From assembly GCA_937907435.1 (NCBI GenBank), contig CALCIA010000137.1, positions 1 to 64,000 of the forward strand: a stretch of 64,000 nucleotides of DNA, in the 5' to 3' direction. Positions 1 to 7,947 of this stretch are shown one piece after another; within the stretch, counting starts at the first letter, position 1, and each line of letters begins with the position of its first letter. Under the pieces are notes generated by a model. That model made no database searches, was not told the DNA's origin, and worked only from the letters and a program-made list of their open reading frames with translations. The DNA comes from an uncultured Actinomycetes bacterium (GTDB lineage: Bacteria; Actinomycetota; Thermoleophilia; Solirubrobacterales; 70-9). A program made the position numbers and the translations under genes.

Positions 1-80
1 CCCTCCCGGGCGACAGCTTGCGGGCCCCCGTCCCTCCCGGGCGACAGCTTGCGGGTCCCCGTCCCTCCCGGGCGTCAGCC
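1..80. repeat. 31-bp tandem repeat, two full copies plus a partial third
   Basis: Two consecutive 31-nt units (1-31 and 32-62) differ at a single base, and the first 12 nt of a third follow from 63. Each unit starts CCCTCCCGGGCG and contains ACAGCTTGCGGG. The array runs off the left edge, so the copy number is unknown. It lies just upstream of the first gene. Confidence 0.85.
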
Positions 81-162
81 GGCACGGCCCATCCCCCCGG
101 ACTGGCCGGCCGGCCAGTCGGGTGTTAGCCTCGGCCTCGGGACCACGACCGAGGAGGATCGG

Positions 163-1089
163 ATGGAGGCGAAAGAGGCGGCCGGGATCCGGTCGCGCAC
201 GCAGCGGGCGGACTATCAGGCGACCGCGGACCCGGCGTTGAATGAGGCGGCGGATCGGACCGCGGATATCAAGCTGCTGGGTTATGGGGAGCTGTATGAC
301 CTCTGGGAGCGCCAGCAGTGGCAGACCCAGGAGCTTGACTTCAGCCAGGACCGCGAGGACTGGCACGAGCGGATCCCTGAGGAAGAGCGGTTTCAGAGGA
401 TGTACGGGTTGTCGTCGTTCTTCATCGGCGAGCAGAAGGTGGCCGAGGAGTTGGGGCCGATCATGCGGGCGGCGCCGACCGAGGACCAGAAAGTGTTCCT
501 CTGCACGCAGATCGCCGACGAGGCGCGACACGTCCGCTTCTTCGAGCGCTTCTACCGCGAGGTCGGCGTGCTCGAGGCCGACGGGCTCTCGGAGATGCTG
601 ACCGAGACGTCCTCGCACCTGAACCAGAACTTCGGCGAACTTTTCGACGAGATGCTCGGCTCGCGGACCGAGCGGCTTTCGCAGGAACCGGAGGACACCG
701 AGGCCCTGGTCGAGGCGGTGACGCTCTACCACATGGTCATCGAGGGGATGCTGGCCCTCACCGGGCAGCACTTCATCATGGAGTACAACGAACGCGAGAA
801 CACGCTGCCGGGCTTCGTCGAGGGCTTCGGCAACGTCGCCCGCGACGAGCACCGCCACGTCGCCTTCGGCTCCGTCTTCCTGCGCGAGAAGGCGCACGAG
901 GACGACCGCTACAAAGCGGCGATCCAGCGCACGCTGGAGCAGGCGCTGCCGATCGCCGACGGCGTCTTCTCCCCGCCCTGGGCGGAGGGCGGCGACGACT
1001 TCGAGCTGTTCGGCTACTCGCTCGGCGAAACCCGCCAGTTCGCCGCGACCTGCCTGATGCGGCGGCTGAAAGTCATCGGCCTGGGCTGA
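163..1089 (+). CDS. R2-like ligand-binding oxidase (R2lox) / ribonucleotide reductase small-subunit-like protein
   Basis: A 308-residue ferritin-like four-helix protein of the class Ic R2/R2lox family. The six expected metal ligands are visible: E90 in FFIGEQ, E120 and H123 in ADEARH, E194 in VIEGM, E229 and H232 in DEHRH. R2lox proteins carry a Mn/Fe cofactor and bind a long-chain ligand; their physiological substrate is not established. I chose the ATG at 163 because a GAGGAGG Shine-Dalgarno lies about 7 nt upstream and family similarity begins soon after; an in-frame ATG at 49 would start inside the tandem repeat. No large ribonucleotide reductase subunit is nearby, which favours R2lox over NrdB. 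The gene ends 11 nt before a palindromic element that may terminate it. Confidence 0.82.
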   Translation: MEAKEAAGIRSRTQRADYQATADPALNEAADRTADIKLLGYGELYDLWERQQWQTQELDFSQDREDWHERIPEEERFQRMYGLSSFFIGEQKVAEELGPIMRAAPTEDQKVFLCTQIADEARHVRFFERFYREVGVLEADGLSEMLTETSSHLNQNFGELFDEMLGSRTERLSQEPEDTEALVEAVTLYHMVIEGMLALTGQHFIMEYNERENTLPGFVEGFGNVARDEHRHVAFGSVFLREKAHEDDRYKAAIQRTLEQALPIADGVFSPPWAEGGDDFELFGYSLGETRQFAATCLMRRLKVIGLG

Positions 1090-1100
1090 GCCGCAGCAGC

Positions 1101-1143
1101 GAGTTCGCAGTTATCCGCGCTATCCGCGGATAACTGCGAACTC
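1101..1143. repeat. 43-bp palindromic intergenic element, copy A
   Basis: Nineteen-nt arms GAGTTCGCAGTTATCCGCG and their exact complement flank a 5-nt centre. It sits in the 123-nt gap between the R2lox gene and the convergent sigma-factor gene. Its reverse complement matches the element at 4728-4770 at 40 of 43 positions, so it is a dispersed repeat and not just a local hairpin. There is no T tract. It could act as a bidirectional terminator or a REP/BIME-like sequence. Confidence 0.8.
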
Positions 1144-1212
1144 ACCAGGGTGGGCCGGCGGGGCCGGCACGGGGAAGCGTCAGGCGGCGCTGGGCGGTGC
1201 CGAGCGCGGGCG

Positions 1213-2856
1213 CTACGGAGTTTCTTCGGTGACCGGCGGCGTTTCGACGGCCGGTTCGGCCGGGATCGCCGGGACTTCCGGTTCCACCGCAGGCGGCGGT
1301 GCGGCCGCTTCTTCGCCCGTCGGGGCCGGTTCGGCGGGCGGCGGGGTGACGGTCGCGGGAGGGGGGGTGGTCGCCGGCGGAGTCGGCGCGGGCGCCACGG
1401 TGACGGTCACCGTCGATTTGCCGCCGTGGGCGCCGGCGGTCGTGGTCGGGCCGGCCGCGGTGGCGGGCTCGACTTCGATGCCGCCGGTGACGTTGGCGGC
1501 TTCGAGCTCGGAGGCGCCTGCTTCCGGATCGTCGGCCACTTCGGCGTCGCCGGGCGGGACCTGTTCTTCGGTGCCGGTCGCGGGCGTCGCTTCTTCGGGC
1601 GGCGCTGCGGTGGTCGTTTCCTGGGCTTCTTCGGCCTTGCTCGGCGCCACCGCGACCACGTTGCTGGCGATCGCCGACTTGCCGCTTTCGACCGTCGTCG
1701 CCGGCGTGATCGACGCTTCGACCCCGCCGCTCGGGGGCGTCGAGGCGAGTGCCGGGGCGGGCGCGGGCACTTCGCGCGCGACCGGCGCCACGGGGGCCGT
1801 GGAGTGGTGTTCCTTCGGCAGCTCGACCGCGGCACCCGCGGTGATCACCGCCGCGGTGACGACGCCGGCGACCGCCTTGGTGCCGATCGCGCCGCCGATC
1901 GCGCCGCCCAGGCCACCGAGGCCGCCCGCCGCGCCGGTCCCGCCGAGCGCCGCGCCGATGCCGCTCGCCGCGCCGCCCGCGGCAGCCGCGCCGCCGCCCG
2001 CCGCGGCCCCGGAGGCCGCCGCGCTGCCCGCGGCCGAACCGCCGCCGAGCCCGAGCTTGCCGGCGATGAAGCCCTTGAAGGCGAGCAGCACCGGGACCGG
2101 GAAGAGCGCCGCCAGGAGCTTCTCGTTGGAGCGGACCTGGGAGCGGAAGTCGGCGCATTCCTCGCACTCGCGCACGTGGCGGCGGACCGGCGCCGAGACC
2201 TTGCGCAGGCCCTCGGCCGCTTCGGAGAGCTCGACCCGGACCTCGCCGCAGGTCAGGAGGCGCGCCTGGCTCGCCTCGGCGAGCGAGATCCGCGCCCGCA
2301 CCAGCAGCGACTTGACCGACGGCACCGTCGTCTCCATCGCGTCGGCGATCTCCTCGTAGGAGAGCGCGTCCATCTCGCGCAGCAGGAGCGCCGATCGCTG
2401 CGTCTCCGGCAGCTTGTTGACGTCGGCGATGATCTGCCGGAACTCCTCGCGATTGTGGACCTTCTCGGCGGTCGAGGCGGCTTCCACCTCGGGCACCATG
2501 TCCATCGATTCCTGCGCGTCGGCGCTTGGTTTGCGCAGGTGGTTGAGGCAACGGTTACGAGCGATCCGGTAGAGCCAGGGGCGCAGGTTGATCTCCCGCT
2601 CGTCGGCGAGCATCGCCCGGTAGGCGTTGACGAAGACCTCCTGCAGGACGTCTTCGGCGTCCTCGGTCGAGCCCAGCATCTGGCGGCAGAAGCCGAGCAG
2701 GCGGCCCTGGTAGCGGTCGACGATCGTCTCGAAGGCGCCCGGGTTGCCGCTGCGGGCCATCGCGATCAGCTTCTCGTCCCCCTGCAGCTTGAGCAGCGGC
2801 GACTTACGGGCGAGAAGCCCGCGGCGACTGGCGTGACTGAGTGCTGATGCCTCCAA
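1213..2856 (-). CDS. ECF sigma factor fused to zinc-finger anti-sigma-like domain and membrane-anchored low-complexity tail
   Basis: A 547-residue protein. Sigma-70 region 2 spans about 26-110 (DAEDVLQEVF, RPWLYRIARNRC) and region 4 about 140-197 (LPETQRSALLLRE, SYEEIADAM). A putative zf-HC2 motif follows: C203, H227, C231 and C234, the latter three in HVRECEEC, resembling class I anti-sigma factors of the RsrA/ChrR type. Next come a Gly/Ala-rich linker, a probable membrane helix around 327-345 and about 200 Pro/Thr/Glu/Ala-rich residues, presumably outside the cell. Normal ECF factors are near 200 residues, so the extra 350 are unusual. The start is TTG (2854-2856), preceded by GGAGG. Sigma and anti-sigma functions in one chain suggest a membrane-held sigma released by proteolysis or redox change, an inference. 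Confidence 0.85.
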   Translation of the reverse strand: MEASALSHASRRGLLARKSPLLKLQGDEKLIAMARSGNPGAFETIVDRYQGRLLGFCRQMLGSTEDAEDVLQEVFVNAYRAMLADEREINLRPWLYRIARNRCLNHLRKPSADAQESMDMVPEVEAASTAEKVHNREEFRQIIADVNKLPETQRSALLLREMDALSYEEIADAMETTVPSVKSLLVRARISLAEASQARLLTCGEVRVELSEAAEGLRKVSAPVRRHVRECEECADFRSQVRSNEKLLAALFPVPVLLAFKGFIAGKLGLGGGSAAGSAAASGAAAGGGAAAAGGAASGIGAALGGTGAAGGLGGLGGAIGGAIGTKAVAGVVTAAVITAGAAVELPKEHHSTAPVAPVAREVPAPAPALASTPPSGGVEASITPATTVESGKSAIASNVVAVAPSKAEEAQETTTAAPPEEATPATGTEEQVPPGDAEVADDPEAGASELEAANVTGGIEVEPATAAGPTTTAGAHGGKSTVTVTVAPAPTPPATTPPPATVTPPPAEPAPTGEEAAAPPPAVEPEVPAIPAEPAVETPPVTEETP

Positions 2857-2964
2857 GCTCCCTCCAGGGAAGGCGTTGTCCGGTCCTCTCCAGACACGGT
2901 AACAACGGCCGAGTTGCGGCCCGCCAACTTTTATTGCGCGTTTATCGCGGGCTACGATCGGCCT

Positions 2965-3049
2965 GCCCGGGTGGCGAAACTGGTAAACGCGGCGCCCTTA
3001 AAAGGCGCTACCGCATTGCGGTTCGCGGGTTCGAGTCCCGCCCCGGGCA
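2965..3049 (+). tRNA. tRNA-Leu (anticodon TAA)
   Basis: An 85-nt class II tRNA. The acceptor GCCCGGG (2965-2971) pairs with CCCGGGC (3042-3048), and A3049 is the discriminator base. The anticodon stem GCGCC/GGCGC encloses CTTAAAA, giving anticodon TAA for leucine UUA codons. The T arm contains GGGTTCGAGTCCC. CCA is not encoded. UUA is rare in such GC-rich genomes, so this tRNA would serve few genes. Confidence 0.93.
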
Positions 3050-3068
3050 CTACACCATTCCGTGCAGA

Positions 3069-3076
3069 TATAAGAT
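3069..3076 (+). promoter_or_regulatory. -10 element giving a probably leaderless transcript
   Basis: TATAAGAT ends 8 nt before the ATG at 3085. A start site 6-8 nt downstream of a -10 box would coincide with the start codon, and no Shine-Dalgarno is present. No clear -35 hexamer is seen. Confidence 0.5.
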
Positions 3077-3084
3077 GCCCCGCC

Positions 3085-4695
3085 ATGGGAGATCACGGGG
3101 GTCGCATCGTCGCCAAGGTCCTGAAGTCACGCGGGGTGGACACCTTGTTCACGCTTTCGGGCGGGCACCTGTTCTCCATCTATGACGGCTGCAAAGCGGA
3201 GGGGATCCGGATCCTCGACGTCCGCCACGAGCAGACCGCCGCCTTCGCCGCCGAGGGGATCGCCAAGGCGACCCGCGGGGTCGGGGTCGCGGCGCTGACC
3301 GCGGGGCCGGGCGTCACCAACGGGATGAGCGCGATCGCCGGGGCGCAGTCGAACAACTCGCCCGTCGTCATCCTCGGCGGGCGGGCGCCGGAGATGCGCT
3401 GGGGCTCGGGGTCGCTGCAGGAGATCGACCACCTGCCCTTCGTCTCGCCACTGGTCAAGTCGGCAGAGACGGCGCGGACCACCGACGCGATCGCCGCGCT
3501 GACCGCCGCCGCCTTCGACACCGCCGCCGCCGCGCCGAGCGGCCCGACCTTCGTCGACTATCCGATGGACGTCGTCTTCTCCGAGGCCGAGTACGAGATC
3601 CCGGCGCCGGCCGCGCGCGAGGCCGCCGCGCCCGAGGGGGTCGAGGAGGCCGCGGCGCTCCTGGCCGGGGCGGAGCGGCCGGCGATCATGGCCGGCACCG
3701 GGCTCTACTGGGGGCGCGGGGAGGAGCAGATGCGGGCGCTGGCCGAGGCGCTCGGCATCCCGGTCTTCCTCAACGGCCTCGGCCGCGGCTGCCTGCCCGC
3801 CGACCACGACCTCGCCTTCAGCCGCGCCCGCTCGACCGCGCTGAAGGGCGCCGACGTGGCGCTGGTGATCGGCGTGCCGCTGGACTTCCGGCTCGGCTTC
3901 GGCGGGAGCTTCGGCGAGGAGACGAAGCTGATCCGCCTCGACGTCGCGCCCAACGCCCTGACCGCCAACCGGCTGCCGGACCTCGACCTGGTCGGCGACG
4001 TCGCCGCCGGGCTCGCCGCGATCGCCGCGGCGGCGGGGGAGGGGACGCGGTCGAAGCCGTGGCTGGAGCAGCTCGGCAACGTCGAGCGCGAGGCGCGCGA
4101 GGCGGAGCGCGAGCAGCTCGAGGACCTACGCTCGCCGCTCCATCCGGTGCGCGTCTACGCCGAGTTGGACAACGTCCTCGACCGCGATGCGGTGGTGGTC
4201 GGCGACGGCGGCGACTTCGTCTCCTACGCGGGCCGCTACATCAACACCTACGAGCCGGGCTGCTGGATGGACCCGGGCCCCTTCGGCTGCCTCGGCGCCG
4301 GGCCGGGCCAGGCGATCGGCGCGAAGGTCGCCAACCCCGACCGGCAGGTTTGCCTGCTGCTCGGCGACGGCGCCTTCGGCTTCGCCGGGATGGAGTTCGA
4401 CACGATGGCGCGCCATGGCCTCGGCGTGGTCGGGGTGATGGGGAACAACGGCATCTGGGGCCTCGAGCACCATCCGATGCAGTTCCTCTACGGCTACTCG
4501 GTGGCGGCGGAGCTGCGGCCGGAAACGCGCTACGACGAGCTGGTGGAGACGCTCGGCTGCGAGGGCGTGATCGTGAAGGACCCGGAGGAGCTGCGCCCGG
4601 CCCTGGAGCGCGCCTTCGCCTCGGGGGCGCCGACCCTGGTCAACGTCATCACCGACCGCGAGATCGCCTACCCCCGCAAAGCGAATCTGGCGTGA
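3085..4695 (+). CDS. thiamine diphosphate-dependent enzyme, acetolactate synthase large-subunit/oxalyl-CoA decarboxylase-like
   Basis: A 536-residue ThDP enzyme with the three-domain layout of the acetohydroxyacid synthase/benzoylformate decarboxylase superfamily. The N-terminal pyrimidine-binding domain contains the catalytic-type glutamate E49 in RHEQTAAF. The C-terminal domain carries the ThDP/Mg motif running from GDGAFGFAG to GNNGIW. No ilvN (AHAS small subunit) or other ilv gene is adjacent, so a catabolic decarboxylase or synthase is as likely as branched-chain amino acid synthesis; the substrate cannot be read from the sequence. The frame is open further upstream, but that extension runs through the tRNA, so I place the start at ATG 3085, just after a -10 box. 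The gene is followed by the second palindromic element. Confidence 0.8.
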   Translation: MGDHGGRIVAKVLKSRGVDTLFTLSGGHLFSIYDGCKAEGIRILDVRHEQTAAFAAEGIAKATRGVGVAALTAGPGVTNGMSAIAGAQSNNSPVVILGGRAPEMRWGSGSLQEIDHLPFVSPLVKSAETARTTDAIAALTAAAFDTAAAAPSGPTFVDYPMDVVFSEAEYEIPAPAAREAAAPEGVEEAAALLAGAERPAIMAGTGLYWGRGEEQMRALAEALGIPVFLNGLGRGCLPADHDLAFSRARSTALKGADVALVIGVPLDFRLGFGGSFGEETKLIRLDVAPNALTANRLPDLDLVGDVAAGLAAIAAAAGEGTRSKPWLEQLGNVEREAREAEREQLEDLRSPLHPVRVYAELDNVLDRDAVVVGDGGDFVSYAGRYINTYEPGCWMDPGPFGCLGAGPGQAIGAKVANPDRQVCLLLGDGAFGFAGMEFDTMARHGLGVVGVMGNNGIWGLEHHPMQFLYGYSVAAELRPETRYDELVETLGCEGVIVKDPEELRPALERAFASGAPTLVNVITDREIAYPRKANLA

Positions 4696-4727
4696 CCGGA
4701 TCCGCAAGCCTGACCGGACCCGCAAGT

Positions 4728-4770
4728 GAGTTCGCACTTTGCCGCGGATAGCGCGGATAACTGCGAACTC
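4728..4770. repeat. 43-bp palindromic intergenic element, copy B
   Basis: Inverted-orientation copy of the element at 1101-1143: 40 of 43 bases match its reverse complement, with changes at three nearby positions of the left arm (4737, 4740 and 4741). Like copy A it lies just 3' of a plus-strand gene. The weakened left arm suggests a decaying copy. Confidence 0.8.
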
Positions 4771-4794
4771 ACCGACGAACACCCGGGTACTTGG

Positions 4795-5163
4795 TCCCAA
4801 AAACGAGAATCGCCCGACATCTCTGACGGGCGATTCACGCGGATCCCTCAGGACGGGCAGGGGTACGTCTTCAGGGACCCTTGATTGACGGGCTCAGACG
4901 GCGGGAGGCGCCATGATGCGGCAATCGCCCAAGCCCTATGCCAAGGGCAAGGAGAGACAGAACCCCTCCTCGTCCCCGGTGGCAGGAGTATTGCCAAGGC
5001 AGGTGCCATTTGTCCACTCTTTAATGCGTGGACTACCCAAATCAGGGCTATCGACTAGCCCATTTGTGGGGGTCGGCAACCACCAACCACCCGTTTGTCC
5101 TGTTGGCCGGTCAGCCAATGTCCAACCGGTAGTTGAACGACTTGGAATGCCCCAGCAGTTTAC
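4795..5163 (-). ncRNA. 393-nt intergenic block with RNA-like hairpins; possible structured RNA, identity and strand uncertain
   Basis: No credible protein gene lies between 4771 and 5163. The block contains several stable inverted repeats: CAAAT (5038-5042) plus GGGCTA (5045-5050) pairing with TAGCCC (5056-5061) plus ATTTG (5062-5066); GTCCAC 5012-5017 with GTGGAC 5028-5033; TTGGC 5103-5107 with GCCAA 5114-5118. On the minus strand it ends in a hairpin plus T run (4807-4836, then TTTTT). I looked for tmRNA (GGTTCGATTCC end), RNase P (GAAAGTCCG, ACAGAAA) and SRP RNA landmarks and found none. It could also be a long structured 3' UTR of the phosphatase gene. Confidence 0.3.
4807..4836 (-). terminator. 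hairpin terminator reading on the minus strand
   Basis: A perfect 10-bp stem GAATCGCCCG/CGGGCGATTC with a 10-nt loop. On the minus strand it is followed by TCGTTTTTGGG, the T-rich tail of an intrinsic terminator. It would end transcription coming from the phosphatase gene or from an RNA gene between them. Confidence 0.6.
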
Positions 5164-6090
5164 TTAGGTCGATTCCGATAACGCAATCGCCGTTCCGTAC
5201 AAAATGTCGTGCTCCGAGACAGTGATCCGCTCTAGGCCGAAAGCGCGCATCACCTCGACCAAGGTGACGACGCCGGCGACGATGGTCGGGGCCCGGTCGG
5301 CGTGTAGCCCCGGGATCTCCCTGCGCTGCCGGAGCGGTGCCGCCGCGAGCCGCGACAGCATCCGCTGAATCGACCGCAGCTCCAGCACGTGCCCGTGGAC
5401 CCGCAGCGGGTCATAGGGCTCCAGTTCCAGCTCGATCGCCGCCAGTGAGGTCGGCGTCCCGGCGACGGCGATCCCCGCCTCGGCGCGCGGCGCTTCCTCG
5501 GCTGCGGCCCCGATCAGGCCGCGCAGGTCCGCCGCGAGCGCTTCCAGGCCCACTGTCGTGGGCGGGTCGTGACGAAGATGGCGCTCGGTGTGACGGACGA
5601 CGCCCGCCTGCAGCGACACGTGCCACTCGACGTCCGGCCCCACGCCGACGACCAGCTCCGTGGACCCGCCGCCGATGTCGATCACCAGGGTGGGGACCTC
5701 CGGCGAGGTCTCGGAGCTCGCCCCCAGGTAAGTGAGCCGCGCCTCTTCCTCGCCGTCGAGCACCCGCGCCGACAGCGCGAACCGCTCCCGCAGCTCCGCC
5801 ACGAACGCGCCCCCATTGGTCGCATCCCGCACCGCGCTCGTCGCGATCGCGTCCACCTTCTCCGCCCCCAGCTCCTGCAGCGTGGCGACATAGGGATCGA
5901 CGGCCGCGCAAGCCGCCTCGATCGCCTCGGCGGCCAACTGCCCGCTCAGATCGACGCCCCGCCCGAGCCGCGTCACCGTGCTCCGCCGCTCCACCGGCCG
6001 CACCCGCCCATCCTCGACATCAGCGACCAACAGCCGCGTCGAGTTCGACCCGATGTCGATCACCGCGACCCGTTGCTCGTCCCGCACCAT
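5164..6090 (-). CDS. Ppx/GppA-family exopolyphosphatase / guanosine pentaphosphatase
   Basis: A 308-residue ASKHA-fold phosphatase. The first phosphate-binding loop is DIGSNSTRLLV near residue 12 and the second DIGGGSTELVVG near residue 140, as in Ppx/GppA enzymes that hydrolyse polyphosphate or pppGpp. The length matches the short actinobacterial two-domain form without the C-terminal HD-like extension of E. coli PPX. The ATG at 6088-6090 has no clear Shine-Dalgarno; a TAGGGT -10 candidate lies 7 nt upstream (6098-6103), so the mRNA may be leaderless. It is divergent from tRNA-fMet. Confidence 0.85.
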   Translation of the reverse strand: MVRDEQRVAVIDIGSNSTRLLVADVEDGRVRPVERRSTVTRLGRGVDLSGQLAAEAIEAACAAVDPYVATLQELGAEKVDAIATSAVRDATNGGAFVAELRERFALSARVLDGEEEARLTYLGASSETSPEVPTLVIDIGGGSTELVVGVGPDVEWHVSLQAGVVRHTERHLRHDPPTTVGLEALAADLRGLIGAAAEEAPRAEAGIAVAGTPTSLAAIELELEPYDPLRVHGHVLELRSIQRMLSRLAAAPLRQRREIPGLHADRAPTIVAGVVTLVEVMRAFGLERITVSEHDILYGTAIALSEST

Positions 6091-6179
6091 CCGCGCAACC
6101 CTATTCAGCCGCCACCCCTCGCCTCCTCCATCCCCTCGCCCCGAAAATCAACGCCACGTTGCTAAAATCCAGTGACCGC

Positions 6180-6253
<74 letters not shown>

Positions 6254-6261
6254 TTTCACGA

Positions 6262-6290
6262 AGCCCGCTTGTTAAGCGGGTTTCGTCGTT
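6262..6290 (+). terminator. terminator of tRNA-fMet
   Basis: CCCGCTT (6264-6270) and AAGCGGG (6274-6280) with a 3-nt loop, followed by TTTCGTCGTTT. Nothing gene-like is seen from here to 6478 apart from a short GGTGGTGGGGCAC-like repeat near 6320-6345. Confidence 0.8.
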
Positions 6291-6478
6291 TCTGGGGTGT
6301 AGACAAAGCACCTCAAATGGGGTGGTGGGGCACGTGGTGGGGCACAAACAGATCTGAAAAGACTGCGCCCAAGCCTTGCGATCGGCCGTCTCTCTCTGCA
6401 CGTTCGCGTCGAAATCGAACTGACGCGGCGGGGACCAATTGGCTCCTGCGAGCGTCGCGGAAGGGAGCCCGAATCAAG

Positions 6479-7207
6479 ATGTCGACCGATCCAGGCGCCA
6501 TCAGGTGGCTTGCGAGGGTTCTGCTCGTCGCACTCGCAAAACGCGCGAGCGGAGTGGTCGGCGACCTCGCGCTTCGGCTCAGGGGCGGGCGAGGTCTCAG
6601 GTCGCGGCAGCGGATCTTCCTGCTTGAAGATTTCCGGCTGGAACTCGAGACCGCCGTCGAAGACGCCGAACGTCATGCGATTTCCGACGAGGAGGCCAAG
6701 CGGATCTCGCTTATCCGGTCGTTGATCCGGTGGCTGGAGCACGGCGAGTTGCCCGGGCCTGACGCGATCGTCCACCTGGAAAAGCAACTCGGTGGCATCG
6801 GGCGCTGTCCCGATGAACACGAGATCATCGAGCGGACGGCGCTCGTCGCCGCCATCTATGAGCTCGGGGGCAACGGTCGCATCGCCGCCGGTATCTGGCG
6901 GAAGCCCGACCCTGACGTGTCGCGGGACTTCGGTCGCACTCTTCACCGGCAGATGCGGAGGGCCGGCCTGACGGTTGCCGAACTCGCTGACCGAGCCGAT
7001 CTTGAGCCCTCCGCGGTCGTCGCCTACCTCTACGGGACCGAGCAACCGCGGCTGGAAGAAGTTCTCAGGCTGGCGGGCGCGGTCGGTGTGGAGGCAGAGG
7101 CACTCCTGAAAGGGGCTGCTGCAGCAGTTGCCAAAGGGCGGCCAGGGCGGCGCGCGGGATTGAATCGCGGCCGGCTGGTCGGCGACGACGAGGACGCTCG
7201 GCCATGA
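6479..7207 (+). CDS. protein with novel WLE-type repeat domain and XRE-like HTH (accessory operon gene 1)
   Basis: A 242-residue protein I cannot assign to a named family. Residues about 45-130 form an alpha-helical segment built around WLEHGELPGPDAIV, shared with the products at 7204, 8705 and 9136. Residues about 150-212 resemble a Cro/C1-type HTH (GLTVAELADRADL, then SAVVAYLYG). A basic, Gly/Arg-rich tail follows. I start at ATG 6479 because GGAAGGGAG lies 11 nt upstream; an in-frame ATG at 6269 would put the tRNA terminator inside the gene. It overlaps the next gene by ATGA. First gene of a nine-gene overlapping operon beginning about 225 nt after tRNA-fMet. Confidence 0.7.
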   Translation: MSTDPGAIRWLARVLLVALAKRASGVVGDLALRLRGGRGLRSRQRIFLLEDFRLELETAVEDAERHAISDEEAKRISLIRSLIRWLEHGELPGPDAIVHLEKQLGGIGRCPDEHEIIERTALVAAIYELGGNGRIAAGIWRKPDPDVSRDFGRTLHRQMRRAGLTVAELADRADLEPSAVVAYLYGTEQPRLEEVLRLAGAVGVEAEALLKGAAAAVAKGRPGRRAGLNRGRLVGDDEDARP

Positions 7208-7947
7208 CGGGGCGGGAGAAGGCATCGATCGGATCGTCACTCCTGAGCGTGTGGTCGCGTTGGTGCGGCCTGGTCGAGTGGGGTTGGTCGCTCGCCGGAA
7301 GATTGGCTGCCAGGTGCGGAGGCCGCCCGGCAGGTCTGAGTCCGGCTACCCGCTCCCGGCTGATCCAATTGATCGAGGGAGACCTCGATTTGCTGATCGA
7401 GGACGCAAGCGACAAATCCATCGCCGAGCAGTCGGTCGAAGAAATGCTCGTCAACCGCGAGGTGCTCGTCTGGTTGCGCGGCGGACCTCTCCCCGGTCCC
7501 GGAGCGGTCGAACTTCTGAAAGACAACCTCGCGGTGTTCTACCGGACTCTGGCGGGCGACGAGCAGGCGAATGGAAAGGCGTTGCGAGCTGCGCTCGACG
7601 AGCTCGTTCGTGCTCAGGCGGCGGCACGGGCTGCCGGTTCGTGCGAAGGAGATCGGGGGGTCGCGGAGCTGACGGAGCGCGAGCGCAGTTGCTTCGGCGA
7701 GAGGCTCGACGAACTGAGGACGGGCAGGGACATGACCGTCGGCGAGCTCTCGGCGCGAAGCGGCATCGACGTGGTCGGCATCGTCGCGCTCATCCACGGG
7801 GCCGATGAAGCGGGCGCATTGGAAATGATGGGTCTGGCTGCGGCTCTGGAGGTTCTACCGCGTGACCTCTTCCCCGAGTGCGTGTCGGAGTTCGACGACG
7901 ATGGAGCTGACGGCCCTCCGGCCGGCGACGACGGAGGGGATGCCTGA
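7204..7947 (+). CDS. paralogue of gene 1: WLE-type domain plus degenerate HTH (accessory operon gene 2)
   Basis: 247 residues with the same layout as the preceding gene: a helical domain around WLRGGPLPGPGAVELL near residue 90, aligning with WLEHGELPGPDAIVHL of gene 1, then an HTH-like segment (DMTVGELSARSGIDVVGIVALIHG split over two motifs) near 175-230, and an acidic Asp/Gly-rich tail. The pair looks like a tandem duplication that has diverged strongly. The start ATG overlaps the previous stop (ATGA) and the stop TGA shares its A with the next ATG, so expression is translationally coupled. No enzymatic motif is visible. Confidence 0.7.
   Translation: MTGREKASIGSSLLSVWSRWCGLVEWGWSLAGRLAARCGGRPAGLSPATRSRLIQLIEGDLDLLIEDASDKSIAEQSVEEMLVNREVLVWLRGGPLPGPGAVELLKDNLAVFYRTLAGDEQANGKALRAALDELVRAQAAARAAGSCEGDRGVAELTERERSCFGERLDELRTGRDMTVGELSARSGIDVVGIVALIHGADEAGALEMMGLAAALEVLPRDLFPECVSEFDDDGADGPPAGDDGGDA

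Noticed and set aside
1150..2847. Long open frame on the plus strand opposite the sigma factor
   Set aside because: Arg/Gly/Asp-rich translation without motifs, created by GC-rich codon bias opposite a clear sigma-factor gene.
2914..3084. N-terminal extension of the ThDP enzyme
   Set aside because: It would be translated from the tRNA-Leu gene; family similarity begins after 3085.
4771..5163. tmRNA, RNase P RNA or SRP RNA
   Set aside because: Their conserved end and core motifs were looked for on both strands and not found.
4913..5167. 84-residue open frame in the structured intergenic block
   Set aside because: No Shine-Dalgarno, atypical composition, no similarity; the hairpins explain the sequence better.
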